The translations under genes were made by a program, and so were the position numbers. This document shows, in pieces, positions 35,242 to 46,984 of a stretch of DNA of 64,000 nt. Origin of the DNA: Heterohyrax brucei. Its lineage: Eukaryota > Chordata > Mammalia > Hyracoidea > Procaviidae. The DNA is taken from assembly GCA_028571685.1 (NCBI GenBank), contig CM053143.1, positions 137,116,829 through 137,180,828 on the forward strand. The letters are read 5' to 3'. Numbering within the stretch: the first letter of the stretch is position 1; every line of letters begins with the position of its first letter. The notes under the pieces were generated by a model. It did no database searches. It was not told the origin of the DNA and saw nothing but the letters and a program-made list of their open reading frames with translations.

Positions 35242-35650
35242 GACCAGAATTGATGGTCCAACAACCTGGAAGGTCCCCTGAGAACATGGCCCCTGGCTTT
35301 GCTGCTTAGCCCAGAACTGATGCTAGTACTGAAGCCTGCATTTCAGACAGTGAATGGGTTGGACTTGTGGACATAGAGTAATGTATGTGGTGTGTGTACT
35401 TTACAGCTGGATATACATATGAGGCTGTCCTACTGGCTTTTTTTTTTTTTTTGAGGGTAGAGAAGAGGGTGAAGGACAGGTGACAAGTGTTGGCTGAGTG
35501 TGTACTGGAAGTAAAGAGTGGAAAGGAAGAGTGTGCTGTCACATGGTGAGAAGAACAGATACAGTTGCAGAGAGACAGGTACTCGGGATTTTATAAGGAA
35601 AATTGACTTGGATTGTAAACATTAACTTAACCACAATTAAAAAATGTTTT
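35242..35650 (+). mobile_element. L1 3'-UTR fragment, sense
   Basis: It is homologous to the last half of the elements at 991 and 42350 (aattgatggtccaacaac, gagaacatggcccctggc, agagtgtgctgtcac) but more diverged, with a T14 insertion near 35438-35452 and an A-rich end. Confidence 0.75.
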
Positions 35651-35712
35651 TTAAAATAAGTAATTTTAAGAAATAGTAAGTGGTAATCATAGAGGACACT
35701 GTGATGTGTCGG

Positions 35713-36178
35713 TGTGACAGTTAACATTATGTGTCAACTTGACTAGGCCACAGTTCTCAGTGATTTGGCAGATATGCAACCATCCTGTATTTTGTGATGC
35801 GATGTGACCGTCCAATTAGTTGAAAAGAGGAGTTTCCTTGGGGGTGTGGTCTGTGTCATATGTATATGGATGTTCTGCCAAAGCTCGTTCTTTCTTGACC
35901 CTGCATGTGAATCTTTATCCTCTGATTTCAGCCAGCTGCCTACTTGAAGACTGGGGGATCTGTCAGCTCCAGCAGCCTGCTGTCTCAATCTGTTCATTTG
36001 GGGTTTGTTAACCCCTGCAACCACTTGAGTCACGACAGTCTCCAGTCTGATGTCTGACTAACAATTTGGGGCTTGCCAGGTTACACAACCACATGAGCCA
36101 TTCCTTTGAAATAACTCTATGTATATTTTTACATATGCTTCGCCGTTTTACTACTCTAGGGAACCTAGCCTAAGACAG
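35713..36178 (+). mobile_element. ERVL-type solo LTR
   Basis: It starts tgtgacagttaacattatgtg and ends aacctagcctaagaca. This is the 'gttaattttatgtgtcaactt...gactaatacaca' type of mammalian LTR. The flanks do not give a clean duplication (gtcgg and ggtgg). Confidence 0.65.
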
Positions 36179-36189
36179 GTGGTCAGTGT

Positions 36190-36790
36190 TCAAGTAGATA
36201 GAATAATGCTCCCCTAAACATGTCCTAATCCCATGAATATGTTACTTTACATGGAAAAAGAATATGTTACTTTACAGATTTGATTAAGTGAGGCAGGAAG
36301 ATTATTCTGGCCTATCTGGATGGGTCCAATGTAATCATGAGGATACTTCTAAGATGGCAGCAGGAGGGTTACAGTCAAAGAAGGTGATATCACAAAGGAA
36401 GCAGAGGTAAGGTAGGAAGAGACAGATCTGAAGATATTGTACCGCTGGCTTTAAAGATGGAGAAAGGAACTACAACCAAAGAATGCCCACCCAAACCACT
36501 GCCATCAAATCAACTCCTACTCATAGCGAACCCATAAATAGTATAGAACTGCCCCATAGTTTCCAACGTACATCTAGTGGACTTGAACTGTCAACCTTCT
36601 AATTAGCAGCCACAGCACTTAATCACCACACTACCAGGATTTCCAAGGAAAACTGGTGGTCTCTATAAGCAAGAAAAGGTAAGGAAATTCTCCCCAAGAT
36701 CCTCCAGAAGGAATGCAGCCCTGCCAATCCTCTTCAGACTTCTGACTTTCAGAACTGGAAGGTAACAAATCATGATGTTTTATGCCACTA
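36190..36790 (+). mobile_element. MaLR-type LTR remnant
   Basis: It contains gaatatgttactttacatgg, gggtccaatgtaatcatgag, ctggctttaaagatggag, aaggaatgcagccctgcc and ccactaagcttttggtaat in the expected order. A SINE at 36484-36642 interrupts it. Confidence 0.65.
36484..36642 (-). mobile_element. AfroSINE inserted in the LTR
   Basis: Antisense, from cacccaaaccactgcc to cacactaccaggatttcc. Confidence 0.87.
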
Positions 36791-37119
36791 AGCTTTTGGT
36801 AATATAGTTGAGCATCAGTGGGAAACAAACCAGTCGTAAGAAAAACTATTAAGGTATCTATGGACAAGTTAACTCTGGAAAACTTATTGACAGTACCTCT
36901 TTCACAATCCCACAATTTGATTAAGTCCCACCAGAACAGACATTTAATAATATTTAAAATACATTTTAATATTTCCCAGAAGTATAGTTCCATGGTACCT
37001 ACTCTGGAAAACACTGGCTTAAAGATTCATATTATCATCAACAGTATTTGGAAGAGATGCTGTCATTCTTGGAGTCACTTGTCTAGACTGAAATTCGGTT
37101 CACTAAAGTCATTCACTCA

Positions 37120-37265
37120 AATACTATTTCTTCAGTGTCCGTTATGGCTTAACATTGTGATAGGTTTGAAGACGAGTAGGAAGAGAAGTATAAAGACATA
37201 AAGGAAAATGTCCTTGACTTCAAGGAGACTATCATTTAGCAGTAAGGGAAATGACACATTTAGCA
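37120..37265 (+). repeat. L2-type fragment
   Basis: It ends with the typical ttgacttcaaggagactatc run after a diverged 'gctaggtactggggataca'-like part. Confidence 0.4.
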
Positions 37266-37445
37266 AAAATTATACACCAGGTAGAAAATGTTAAGCTCTC
37301 TGTATGTCTTTGAGTGAAAAAGATGGATGTGGGAATTTGGAGAAATAAAATGAATCACTTTGAGAGTGTGTGTGTGTGTCACGAAACGAACTGTGGAGGA
37401 AACAGACTGTGAATTTGATATACAAGGACACTAGGGTACTGATGG

Positions 37446-37645
37446 GAGTCCCTGGGTAGAGCAAAGTATTAACACACTCAGCTTTTAATTGGAAGGTTGG
37501 AAATTCGAGTCTACCCAGAGTTGCATCTGAAAAAGGCCTGGTGATTTATTTCTGGAAAATCAGCCACTGAAAATCCTAAGGAGAGCAGTTCTGTTCTGAC
37601 ACACGTGAGGTGGTCATGAGAATCCACTCGGTGGCAACTGGTACT
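37446..37645 (+). mobile_element. AfroSINE, second subtype, sense
   Basis: The head gtccctgggtagagcaaag is followed by aattcgagtctacccagag and the tail cactcggtggcaactgg. Confidence 0.82.
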
Positions 37646-38329
37646 GTTGGTGCAGGACATTAAGAGGGAGATATGGAGTAAGAAGTGAGGGAGAACATTC
37701 TCAAGTAGGAGCCTCAGGGTGAGCAACCTCAATCTACTGCAGGTACTACCCAAATTAAGAACTGTTTTGTTACTGGATAGAGAAAGTAACTCAAGTCTTT
37801 GTAGGTCATACCCCTATCTGTGCAGTAATAAGAGCTGCAAACTGGAGTTCCAGCTCTAGAAAGCCCGTAAATCCCAGAAAGGAATCAAACAATCATCATA
37901 AATAAATGAAAATAAACTGACGCATAAATGCATTCTCTTAAAATGTTATATTAAAAATGGAATACTTAATGTAACGAATAACTTCTGAAAAAAGGTTCCA
38001 TCTTAAATGCTTTGTCACGTTATTTGTCTGCACGGGATGGACTCTGTGAGGCTTCTTTAAGATATGTGCCCACTACAATTTCAACCAAACATGCTTTTCT
38101 CCTCTTCCTGGTGAGAGAGAAAACCCTGAAAAGTAACATTCTAACCTAGAACGCCAGAGGTCTCTCACAGAAAACACAAAAACCCCATTCCCCATGGTGT
38201 CACAACCCTTAGGAATTCGTAAAATCTTCACTTCCTAGAAACTTGAGACTAACACTTGCTTCTGCTTTGGTAAACCCACTAACGTCAATAAGAGGGCAAT
38301 AGGATAATTCCTTTGTCTACTGCTTCAGT

Positions 38330-38394
38330 GGGGGCGGGGTGGTTCTACAAAAAGATGAGGGGACAGAGCTGATCAGGGAGCGCAGCCATTTTGG
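38330..38394 (+). promoter_or_regulatory. Candidate CpG-rich promoter with GC box and YY1-type site
   Basis: Seven CpGs fall within about 150 bases (38330-38475) in otherwise CpG-poor DNA. An Sp1-type GC box (gggggcgggg, 38330-38339) lies about 45 bases upstream of a YY1-type motif (gccattttgg, 38385-38394), an arrangement often found just downstream of a transcription start. No TATA box. The start would be expected around 38370-38390 on the plus strand. Confidence 0.4.
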
Positions 38395-38527
38395 ACATCA
38401 GTCTGCCGCAGCTCCGCAGCTGGAATAACGCCCCTTCCTCTCAGAAGCACGGGTCTTTGGGTGACTCTTACTGTCTGAAGGGCCTCGTTTTTTTTTTCTT
38501 CCTGCAACACTGGTACATTTTCTAGCT
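38380..38527 (+). other. Candidate non-coding first exon from the 38.3-kb promoter
   Basis: Downstream of the GC box and YY1-type motif, the segment ends at 38527 before a consensus donor gtaagt (38528-38533). No initiator methionine with a good frame is evident, so a non-coding transcript or 5' UTR is more likely. No partner acceptor was identified. A 70-codon minus-strand frame (38373-38585) overlaps and is an alternative reading of the same CpG-rich DNA. Confidence 0.28.
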
Positions 38528-38754
38528 GTAAGTACAGGCCTTTCTCATTATCCCTCAGACCTCTGAACTTCAGAAGTAGAATCATCTATCTCACAATTGT
38601 TCAGTTCCAATTCTGCATGCACGGATGTAACCAAAAGACTTTGTCTTAATAGTAAACAGTAGAAAAGGAACATTTCTGTGCCGATTTTAACTCCCTATTT
38701 GGTGTCAATTCTAGTCTCCCTAGAAGCAGAAATGAACTTACTGTTTGTTGTCTG

Positions 38755-38830
38755 CAAGCCTACACTCCAGAACAGTGCCTTTTATGTGGGAGGTGCTCAG
38801 CATATATCTGTTGAAACAGTGAAAGAATCG
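38755..38830 (+). repeat. L2/MIR 3'-end fragment
   Basis: It reads cagaacagtgccttttatgtggg...gtgctcagcatatatctgttg, following the pattern 'cagtgcctggcacatagtaggtgctcaataaat'. Confidence 0.5.
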
Positions 38831-38906
38831 TGGAAATGAAATCTTGGCTCCACTTGAGCCAATTTAAAGAAAAAATGAAAACTATTTCAATTAAAAAAGG
38901 AAGACT

Positions 38907-39064
38907 CAAAAAAAAAAACAAAAAAAAAAACCAGTCAATTTAGACTCACAGCAACCCTACAGAACAGAGCAGAACTGCCCCATAGGGTTTCCAAGGAGTG
39001 GCTGGTGGATTTGGACTGCTCATCATCTTTTGATTAGCAGCCAAGCTCTTCACCACTGTAACAT
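38907..39064 (-). mobile_element. AfroSINE
   Basis: It follows an interrupted A-run (its antisense-side tail) and runs from ccagtcaatttagactc to ctcttcaccactgtaac. Confidence 0.85.
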
Positions 39065-39289
39065 TATTTATTTGCCTTGAGATGCTTTTTACTCAATTGA
39101 GAAATTTCTCTAGACATTTTGTTTAATGCTTTGTTTTTATTTTTTATTTTTTTTTAATCTCAGTATTTGGGGGTCTAGAAAGAGTCAGATTTCCAATGCT
39201 ACCAGTCATATTTCTAGGCTTTCTTTATTCTCTTTCATTTCTACTTTCCAATTATCCACTTCTTTTTCTAGTACCATCCTTTTCTTTTC

Positions 39290-42200
39290 CTTTTTCTACT
39301 GTGCTTTATGTGACAGTTTACAGAGGAAGATTAGTTTCTTATTATACAGTTAGTAACCAAACTGCTTTAGGACATTGGTTGTCACACTTGTGTCATGTCA
39401 ACATATATTCCTTCTTCCCCTCTGGTTCCCCATTTCATCTGTGTAATTTTTCTGTCTCTTCCTGCCTTCTCAACTTTACTTTTGGGCTGGTGTACCCATT
39501 AGTCTCACGCACATGATTGAACTACAGTGCACATCCATCATGTTTACTGTTGTGAGCCCTATAGACCTGTCCAATCTCTGGCTGAACGGTGAACCTCAGG
39601 AGTGACTTCAATACTGAGTTACAAGGATGTCCAGGAGCACCCAGTCTCTGCCAACCAGCAAGTCTGGTCTTTTGTGTGTGAATCTGAATTTTGTTCTACA
39701 TTTTTCTCCTGCTCTGTCTGGGACCCTCTATTGTGATTCCTGCAGGAGCAGTCAGTGGTGGTAACTGACCACCATCTAGTTGCTCTGGACTCAGTCTGGT
39801 GGACACTGTGGTAGTTGTGGTCCATTCATCCATTGGACTAATCTTTCCCTTGTGTCTCTGGTCTTTGTCATTTTCCTTTGCTCCAGCTGGGATGGTACTA
39901 GTAGATAGATGTATATTACGTGGTCTCTCTCAGACTTTTAACACTATTCACCACAGCTGGAGGTAGAACATTTTCTTTATATACTATATCATGCCAGTTG
40001 AGCTAGACAGCCCCTAAGACCATGATAGCTCAGGCCTTCAGGGCATTTGTTAAGTTTATTCTTTCACAGTTACAGTCACTGTTCACCAGAAGGGTGAGGG
40101 TTGTAGATGTGTGCTATGGTTACTTGGCGAGAGAGTCTGGGCTGTCCTTTGAATTGTCGCCAGAAAACATGGCAATCCTGGATGTGTCTGCACTGTACTC
40201 CTATCTCCTGTTAAAAATTCTGTGGAAGTGCTTTTCTGCCTGTAGGGTTGCTGGCTTTATTCCAGGATGGCCAAAGTGAATCATGCCATTTGGCTGAGAA
40301 TCTTCACTCTGTATCTCTACTCCTTTCCCATTTTCTTTGTTTCTTTCTCTTTTTTGCATGCCCATCTGTCTGAAGCTCCATCTACTCTCCTCACCCAGTG
40401 ACAGCACATTCCTCCTTTTCACTCTATAATTCTAGCATCCTCTTAACAAGCACTTGTCCCCTCCTCTCCACCTCCTCTCTTATCTAGAAAGAAACCAGTA
40501 GGACAGCTTCCTATAAATATACAGAACCATAAAGTACACACACCACGTGGTCACACTGTGTCCCCAATTCCAGTCGATTCTTGTCTGAAGAGTTGACTTC
40601 AGTACTGGTTTACTGTCAGGGCCCAAAGCAGGTGTAGGGGCCACATTCCAAGGGAACCCTCCAGGCTTTCAGGCCATTGGTTCTGGTCTTTTGGTAGGGT
40701 GCTTGAGCTGCACATCTCTTTTTCTCATGTTGCCTCAGAGACTCTATATCATGGCTGTCTTTGGTGGTAGCCAGGCACATCCGGTTCTTCTGGTCTCAGG
40801 TTGATGCAGTCTCCCAATCATATAGGTCCTTCTGTTTCCTGGGCTCATTTTTTCTCATATTTTTATTGTTCTCAGCCATTACCTGTTCCAGATAAGGTGG
40901 GACCATTTGGTATATCTCAGACGGCAGCTTGCTAGCTTTTAAGATCCCAGACACCACTCACCAATATGGCATGAAGAAGACTCTCTTAGCAAAAGACTAG
41001 TTATGCCGATTGGCCTCGACATCCCCTGAACACATGGTCTTCAGACTTCCGTCCCTGCTACTCTATCCTTTGAAATATTGGGTTGAGTTTAGACAACCTT
41101 TCAGTTTATGGTGCAGTCTAGTTATGTTGATGTGCTCTCTAACATGTGCTGTCATTCCTTTCATCTAACCAAATTCTATCTACTATCTAATTAATCTATG
41201 ACCAACCCTCTCCCCCCCACCCCACCCTTGTAGCCACCAGTTTTTTCTTCTGTACATAATTCTACTTTTCAGTCCTTATACCAGAGGTCTCGTACAATAC
41301 TTGTCCTTTTGCCACTGACTGATTTCACTCAACATAATGTCTTCTAGTGGAAACCAGGTTATAAGATGTTGCCTAAAATCATCATAGTTCTTTATCATTG
41401 CATGGTGTTCCACTATGTATCTATAACACAGCTTGTTTATCCACTCATCTGTTGATGGGCACCTAGGTTGATTCCATCTTTTTGCTATTGTGGGTAATGC
41501 TGCAATAAATATTCATGTGCACGTATCTGTTCATGTGACAATCTTTGTTTCTGTAGGACATATTCCAAACAGTAGGACTGCTGGATCATATAGTATTTCT
41601 ATTTCTAGATTTTTAAGGAAGCATCAAATTGCTTTCCAAAGAGGTTGTACCATTTTACATTCTGACAGCAGTGTAAGAGAGTTCCAGTCTCTCCGCAGCC
41701 TCGCCAGCAATTGTTGTTTTGTGTTTTTTGGGGATTACTGCTAACCTTGTTGGGGTAAGATGGTATCTCACTTTAGTTTTGATTTTAATAGCTAATGCTT
41801 GTGAGCATTTCCTCATGTGTCTTTTGGCTGCCTGGATGTTTTCTTTGGTGAAGTGTCTGTCCACCTCCTTTGCCCACTGCTCAACTGGTCATTTACCTTT
41901 TTCCTGTTGACAACTGGCAATACCTTGTAGATTACGGAGATCAGATGTCGATCCAATATGTAGTTGACAAGTATTATTTCCCATTTTATAGATAGTCTTA
42001 TAACTCTCGTTGGATGAGTGCAAGTGTTTGATTCTTAGTAGTTCCCATTTATCTATTCTCTCTTTTGTTGTTTGTGCATTGTGTGTAGTCTGTGTAAACC
42101 GTGTATTAGAACTTTCATTGTTGACTCTATTTTTTTTCTTGCATGATTTTTATTATTTTAGGTTTGATATTTAGCTCTTTGATACCTTTTGAGTTGGTTT

Positions 42201-42332
42201 ATGTGTAAGGTATGAGACATGGGTCTTGTCTCAGTTTTTTGCAGATGAATATCCAATTCTGCCAATACCATTTGTTAAAGAAACTGTTTTTACCCCAGCT
42301 TACAACCTTTAGGTTGTAATATCAGCTGTCAT
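39290..42332 (-). mobile_element. Antisense L1: 3' UTR and end of ORF2
   Basis: From 39.3 to about 41.2 kb is L1 3' UTR (for example ccaatatggcatgaagaag, tcttttgctaag-type blocks in reverse). From about 41.27 kb it is the end of ORF2 in antisense: aacataatgtcttctagtgg, tgttgatgggcacctagg, ggtatctcactttagttt, agtgtctgtccacctcc. The 3' UTR is unusually long at about 1.9 kb. The element resumes at 43228 after a nested insertion. Confidence 0.85.
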
Positions 42333-42349
42333 AAAAGGATGGTGCTATT

Positions 42350-43210
42350 CACATTAGGAACAAGAACAACATTAAGTGGACTTCAGCATAACTTGAGTAC
42401 TCCTTCCATCTTAACTCAATACTGCAAGGATAGAGTAGCTGGGGTGGGGGGCGGGGGACCATGCTCTTAGGCGAATTCCAGGCCAATTGGCACAACTAGC
42501 GTTTTGCTAAGAGAGCTCTCTGCACCCCACAATGGTGAGTGGCGTCTGGGGTCTTAAAAGCTGCCAAGCTGCCATCCGAGGACACAGCAAATGGTCCCAA
42601 CTCAGCAGGAACGGATGCTCACCGAGGGCCAAAATGGCATGCGGTAAAGACAACCGAGAAGACAGAGAGACCCACAAGAGTGGGTGCCTACATCGACCTG
42701 GGACCGGAAAAACCGGATGGTGCCCGACCACCACCAGTGATAGCCATGACGGAGCTCACAGAGAGGAGCCTCACTGGCAAGACAAGAATAAAAAGAGGTG
42801 CATCATGAGATCTCCACTAAAAGACCTCAATTGATGGTCCAGCAGTTTTGGGGTTCCTCTGAGAGCATGGCCCCCGGCCCTGATGCTGTCCGTTCCCATA
42901 AATTATAACAAAGGTCCACTCTTTGGACAGGAATGGAATGGACTTGGCAATGCAGAGTAACCATATGTTGGAAGCACTTTATGGTTCTATACATCTATAG
43001 GATATCATCTTGCTGACCTCTGGCTGGAGGAAGGGGAGTGGACGGAGAGGAGGGGAAAAGAGACTGTTGGGAGGATGAGACATGTATGGAGCAGAGAGGA
43101 ATAGTGTGCAGTCACCGGACAGGGAGAGCAGTGGAAGCTGCATATAGGGGGGCATGTAAATTTACATGTGAATGTACATTTTCACTCAGTTATGTTAAAT
43201 AAAAAAAAAA
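42350..43210 (+). mobile_element. L1 3'-UTR-derived element, copy 2, with target duplication
   Basis: About 860 bp ending in an A14 run, flanked by identical aaaaggatggtgctatt at 42333-42349 and 43211-43227. Because its 5' boundary is fixed by the duplication, this copy really begins inside the L1 3' UTR. It lacks ORF1 and ORF2 entirely. The small open frames at 42507-42834 are shadows of this element. Confidence 0.9.
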
Positions 43211-43227
43211 AAAAGGATGGTGCTATT

Positions 43228-43285
43228 TCTGGGGTCTCAATTTTGTTCCATCAATATATATGTCTCTTGCCTTTCTCATTTTCAC
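43228..43285 (-). mobile_element. Continuation of the antisense L1 ORF2
   Basis: It resumes the L1 with tctggggtctcaattttgt and tccatcaatatatatgtctc, the antisense of the ORF2 segment expected next. Confidence 0.7.
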
Positions 43286-43689
43286 TTTCTTCTCCTCAGT
43301 GACTTCCAATCTAATACTTTCTCCCTTCATTTAAAGTTTCAGGTTCCAGGAGTGATGTCTGTTTTACCTGGTATTTTAGGTCTTGGCACTGCCTTCATAG
43401 GCACAGTTTTAGAGGTAAGAAAGTCTATTAGGGTTTTTTTTGTCAAGCAGAAGCTCTGGAAGCATTTTTTGAAGTAACCCCCACAATGCAGTGCTTTCTC
43501 TACTTGTCATTTTCCAGAAAAGAAGCCTACAGTCTCCCCAGGCTTGACCCAAACCTACTGGGGAATCAGGCAGTTATTTTCTGAAGTCATCTTAAAGGCA
43601 CAGAGGGCAGGATTAGAGGATCAAAAGGTCCCTCCCAAGAGTGCAAAGGGTGACCTCTAGAAATGGCGTGTCTGCCTTGTTTGTCTGGC

Positions 43690-43900
43690 AAATGGCTTCT
43701 CATCTTTCAGACCCAGCTCAAATGGCACCTTTGGGAGGCCCTCTGGCTCCCTCTGGCAGTTGTTTACTCTGCCCTTTGTGGTACCCAGCATTCTGTGCAA
43801 AACCGTCTCAAATGTCACTAATCACCTTTTATCCAGCTATCTGTTTACACATCTCAGTTCAGTTCAAAAAAGTTTAATTCACACTACATTGCCCTACGCA
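43690..43900 (+). repeat. L2 3'-end fragment
   Basis: It shows cagacccagctcaaatggc, gggaggccctctggctcc, cagcattctgtgcaaaac and ctatctgtttacacatc in L2 order. Confidence 0.65.
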
Positions 43901-43973
43901 TTTTGTTAGATCCTAGGATCAAAGGCAGGACTCTGGCCTTTAGCTGCTATCTCTTATGACCCCATGAGAGACA

Positions 43974-44165
43974 AGTTGCTAGGTGCTATGGAGTCAATTC
44001 TGACTCATTGTTATCCCTTGTGAACTGCCCCATAGGGTTTTCTTGACTATAATCCTGACAGAGGCAGACTGCCAGGTCTCCATCCAGAGGAGCTGCCAGG
44101 CAGATTCAAAATGCCAACCTTCTGGTTGGCAGCCCAGGGCTTACCAGTCACACCATGAGCATTCC
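43974..44165 (-). mobile_element. AfroSINE with middle block
   Basis: Antisense, from caagttgctaggtgc to agtcacaccatgagcattcc. Confidence 0.82.
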
Positions 44166-44179
44166 TAACAAACTGTTTA

Positions 44180-44334
44180 TAAACCCAACCAAACCCACTG
44201 CTGTTCAGTTGATTCTGACTCATACAGCGAGCCTACAGACAGAGCAGAGTTTCTGAGGAGCACCCAGCAGATTTAAACTCAGAACCTTTTGGTTAACAGC
44301 TGTAGCAGTTAACCAGTACACAACTGGGGTTTCC
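44180..44334 (-). mobile_element. AfroSINE
   Basis: Antisense, from aaacccaaccaaacccac to acacaactggggtttcc, missing about 20 bases of the centre. Confidence 0.83.
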
Positions 44335-44394
44335 ATACTGCTTACAGTTCTCTGTAATAGCAGAGAACTAATGCAGCAAGCTCTGGATGACGGG

Positions 44395-44455
44395 GTCTAA
44401 TTCATATCCTTAGTCCACGGCACAGTGCCTGGTACATAACAAGCCTGATACATGT
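44395..44455 (+). repeat. MIR/L2-type fragment
   Basis: It reads ccttagtccacggcacagtg and ctggtacataacaagcc. Confidence 0.45.
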
Positions 44456-44611
44456 TATCAGAGAGAGTGAAAGAGATAGAGGAAGATCAGGCAAGAGGAA
44501 TGCGGGAAGAGTCAACAAAAATGTCCCCCTTTGCATCAAGCCCATTAGTTACTCTAATAGTGATATTTTCAGGTTTCTGGAAGATATCTTTTGAAGCCAA
44601 CTCAGTTGTAC

Positions 44612-44680
44612 CTGGCACACGACATGGTACATAATCATCACCATTTGACGAGGATGAATCAGAATCTGTTCTGTGCTTAA
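44612..44680 (-). CDS. Candidate internal exon of the minus-strand gene (69 nt)
   Basis: The acceptor gcattgtggcttgacag is poor in pyrimidines, and the donor is CCAG/gtacaa. After two bases the frame reads KHRTDSDSSSSNGDDYVPC, then RVP plus one base: a Ser/Asp-rich low-complexity stretch typical of real proteins. The same frame stays open past the donor to a TGA near 44487, so the segment could instead be a terminal exon. It fits the phases of the exons at 54044 and 31441. Confidence 0.33.
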
Positions 44681-44699
44681 CTGTCAAGCCACAATGCAT

Positions 44700-45555
44700 A
44701 TTAATAACACTACACTCCCAGGGGACCTAGAGAAAAAAGCATTAAGGAGATTGCATTCTGAGCCTGTAGCATTGCACCAACCAAATTCAATTCTTGGGCT
44801 CTGCATTATTAGACTAGGATGCTTTCGCTATTACAAACGGATTCAACTAGAATTTCAGTCCCCTGAGAACTTTCGCCATCCATTTCATTTGCCATCCAGT
44901 TCCTGATTTCTCTGCTAGTTTCATCTGTGCAACTTAACTAGGCTTACGTCTGGCAGATGGAGAGTGGAGTCCGGTTTCAAGCGTCTACTGTCTCCATCCC
45001 AGAGATCTCCCAGAGGTAGCCTCTATTTCACCAAGAGAAGGGACGTGGGTGGAGTGATCAGCCTCCCCAAGAGATGACAGTGTAAAGTATTCCTCAAATT
45101 TTCATCTCCAACAGCTGGTATCATTTTAACTCCCTTGGGCTAGCAATATAATCTGTAGCTATCCCAGTGCCAAAATATCAATTACAGACTCATTTGGAAG
45201 ATGGGATAGACTGGAGTGCAGACCACTAAATAATGACATAAGGTGGGGAGGGGAAAATGGTGCACAAGAGAACTGCACCTCATGATCAGAGTGAAATAAT
45301 GTAAAACATTGTTTTCAAGATAGATTCTTATAAATGAAATAGCTTAGTTCTGAATTTGTTCCATGAAGAGAAGCTCACTTGTAACTAAGATGAACAAGGT
45401 GTTCATGAAGAGATTTTCCTCTTGGACATCCTATGTTGAATATGTTATACTCCTCTAACACTTGGATCTCTTGTAATGATAAAACAGAAATGAATATTTT
45501 ATAATAAAAAAATACATTTTTTTGTTTGTGATGGAGTTAAAGTATACGATCCAAG
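44700..45555. other. Unclassified sequence
   Basis: No recognised repeat or exon. Confidence 0.35.
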
Positions 45556-45559
45556 TTAA

Positions 45560-45955
45560 ATTTGCAATCCCACCTATCTTCAGCTCCTTCTGCTCTCTTC
45601 ATCTGGTGACAGCAAACTCCTCCTTTCCATTCTATAGCTGTCATATCCTCTTAATGATCTCCTGTCCCCTCCTCTCCACCCTCTCCTCTCCATTCTAGTA
45701 TAAGGCCAGTAGGTCAGCATCCTATAGATGCACACACCATATGGTCACATTGTGTCCCCGAGTCCAGTCCATTCCTGTCTGAAGAGTTGGTTTCAGTAAT
45801 GGTTTCTGATCAGGGGCAGCAGCAGGTCTAGGAGCCATGCTAGGCCACAGGAACTCCCAGGCCTTCGAACCATCTATTACAGTCTTTTAGTGGAGTTCTT
45901 GAGGTGCACCACTCTTTCTTGAGTTGCCACTGGGACTCAACATTGTGTGCCCCAT
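45560..45955 (-). mobile_element. L1 3'-UTR fragment, antisense
   Basis: It is homologous to 40430-40740 (gtcacattgtgtccccgag, gtctgaagagttggtttcag, gtcttttagtggagttcttg). Confidence 0.8.
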
Positions 45956-46493
45956 CAAAGCTAAAATAAGTGTTTTCTTATAATTAAAGGACTCACTATT
46001 TCTCATTGTTCAACAATCTACAACTATTGGAAAATTAAGATTGTATTCTCATTCCTTAGTTATAAAAGGGATTAAATAGATCTCTAAATTCTATCTGTCA
46101 CCCTGTGATAGGTATTGTGAAAAGCCTACCACTTCCCATAATGTGTGTGGCATGGAGATATTTCAAACCAGTGACTCCTGACTTGCTCAGTCTATGGAGT
46201 CTAACTTCACCATCAGCAGTCATAGCAGCAACAGCAGCAACTGTTCATCAGCAGTTATAAAACGCTAGCTAGGTAACAAAGTCAACTGAGCGCGCTTGTG
46301 TTTACTAGAGTCCAAAGCCTTTACTAGACCACGTGATGCAACTTTGTTAACGGAACCCTTGCATCCTATTGAAGTCGCGAAAGGATCATGGTGACATCAG
46401 ACAAACAGAAGGCAGGCAGGCAGGAGCTCTGCTTTATCTGATTAATATGTACGAAGTTTGAATACACTTGGTTTGTTTTTATGTTTGTTTTTT

Positions 46494-46725
46494 AGTGTGC
46501 CTAACTGCTACCCAAAAGATTAGAAGTTTGAGTCTACCTACGGGTGTCTCAGAAGAAAGGTCTAGCGATCTAATCTGAAAGTTCAGCCATTAAAATACAA
46601 CGAATAATATATATATACACACACAAATAAACACATATATAACTAAATAAAAAAATAAAAACAGAACACAGCTCTACTCACACACATGAGATAGCCATGA
46701 GTCAGAGATGACTTCAAGGCACATG
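46494..46725 (+). mobile_element. AfroSINE, second subtype, with an AT-rich insertion
   Basis: The SINE (ctgctacccaaaagatt...gatgacttcaaggcac) is interrupted at about 46600-46670 by a TA/CA/AAAT simple repeat. Confidence 0.72.
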
Positions 46726-46779
46726 ATTTCTTCAGAACGCTGCTTAAAAAAAGCTATTGTTCTAAATCTTAAATTCTTC

Positions 46780-46980
46780 ATGGGCAGAAACTGTGTTATA
46801 TGCATCTTAGTATCCACAGGGCCCTAACCTTAGTAACAATCATCACAACAGTTAACACTTGTTTTAAATTTAAGGTCAAGTGCTGCTAACCACTTGATGA
46901 GGATTGTCTGAATCCAGTAATTCTATGATGGCAGCTACGAGCTGGCCACTGAGTATTTACTGAATGAATGAGATTAGACA
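46780..46980 (+). repeat. L2 3'-end fragment
   Basis: It reads catgggcagaaactgtg, gcatcttagtatccacagg and gagtatttactgaatgaatg in L2 order. Confidence 0.65.
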
Positions 46981-46984
46981 GATG

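Noticed and set aside
36631..37201. Two 127-codon open frames on opposite strands
   Set aside because: They begin in an LTR/SINE junction and overlap each other; no motif or splice signals support either.
42507..42834. Overlapping open frames of 75-100 codons
   Set aside because: They fall in the L1 3'-UTR-derived element, which is non-coding in its parent L1.
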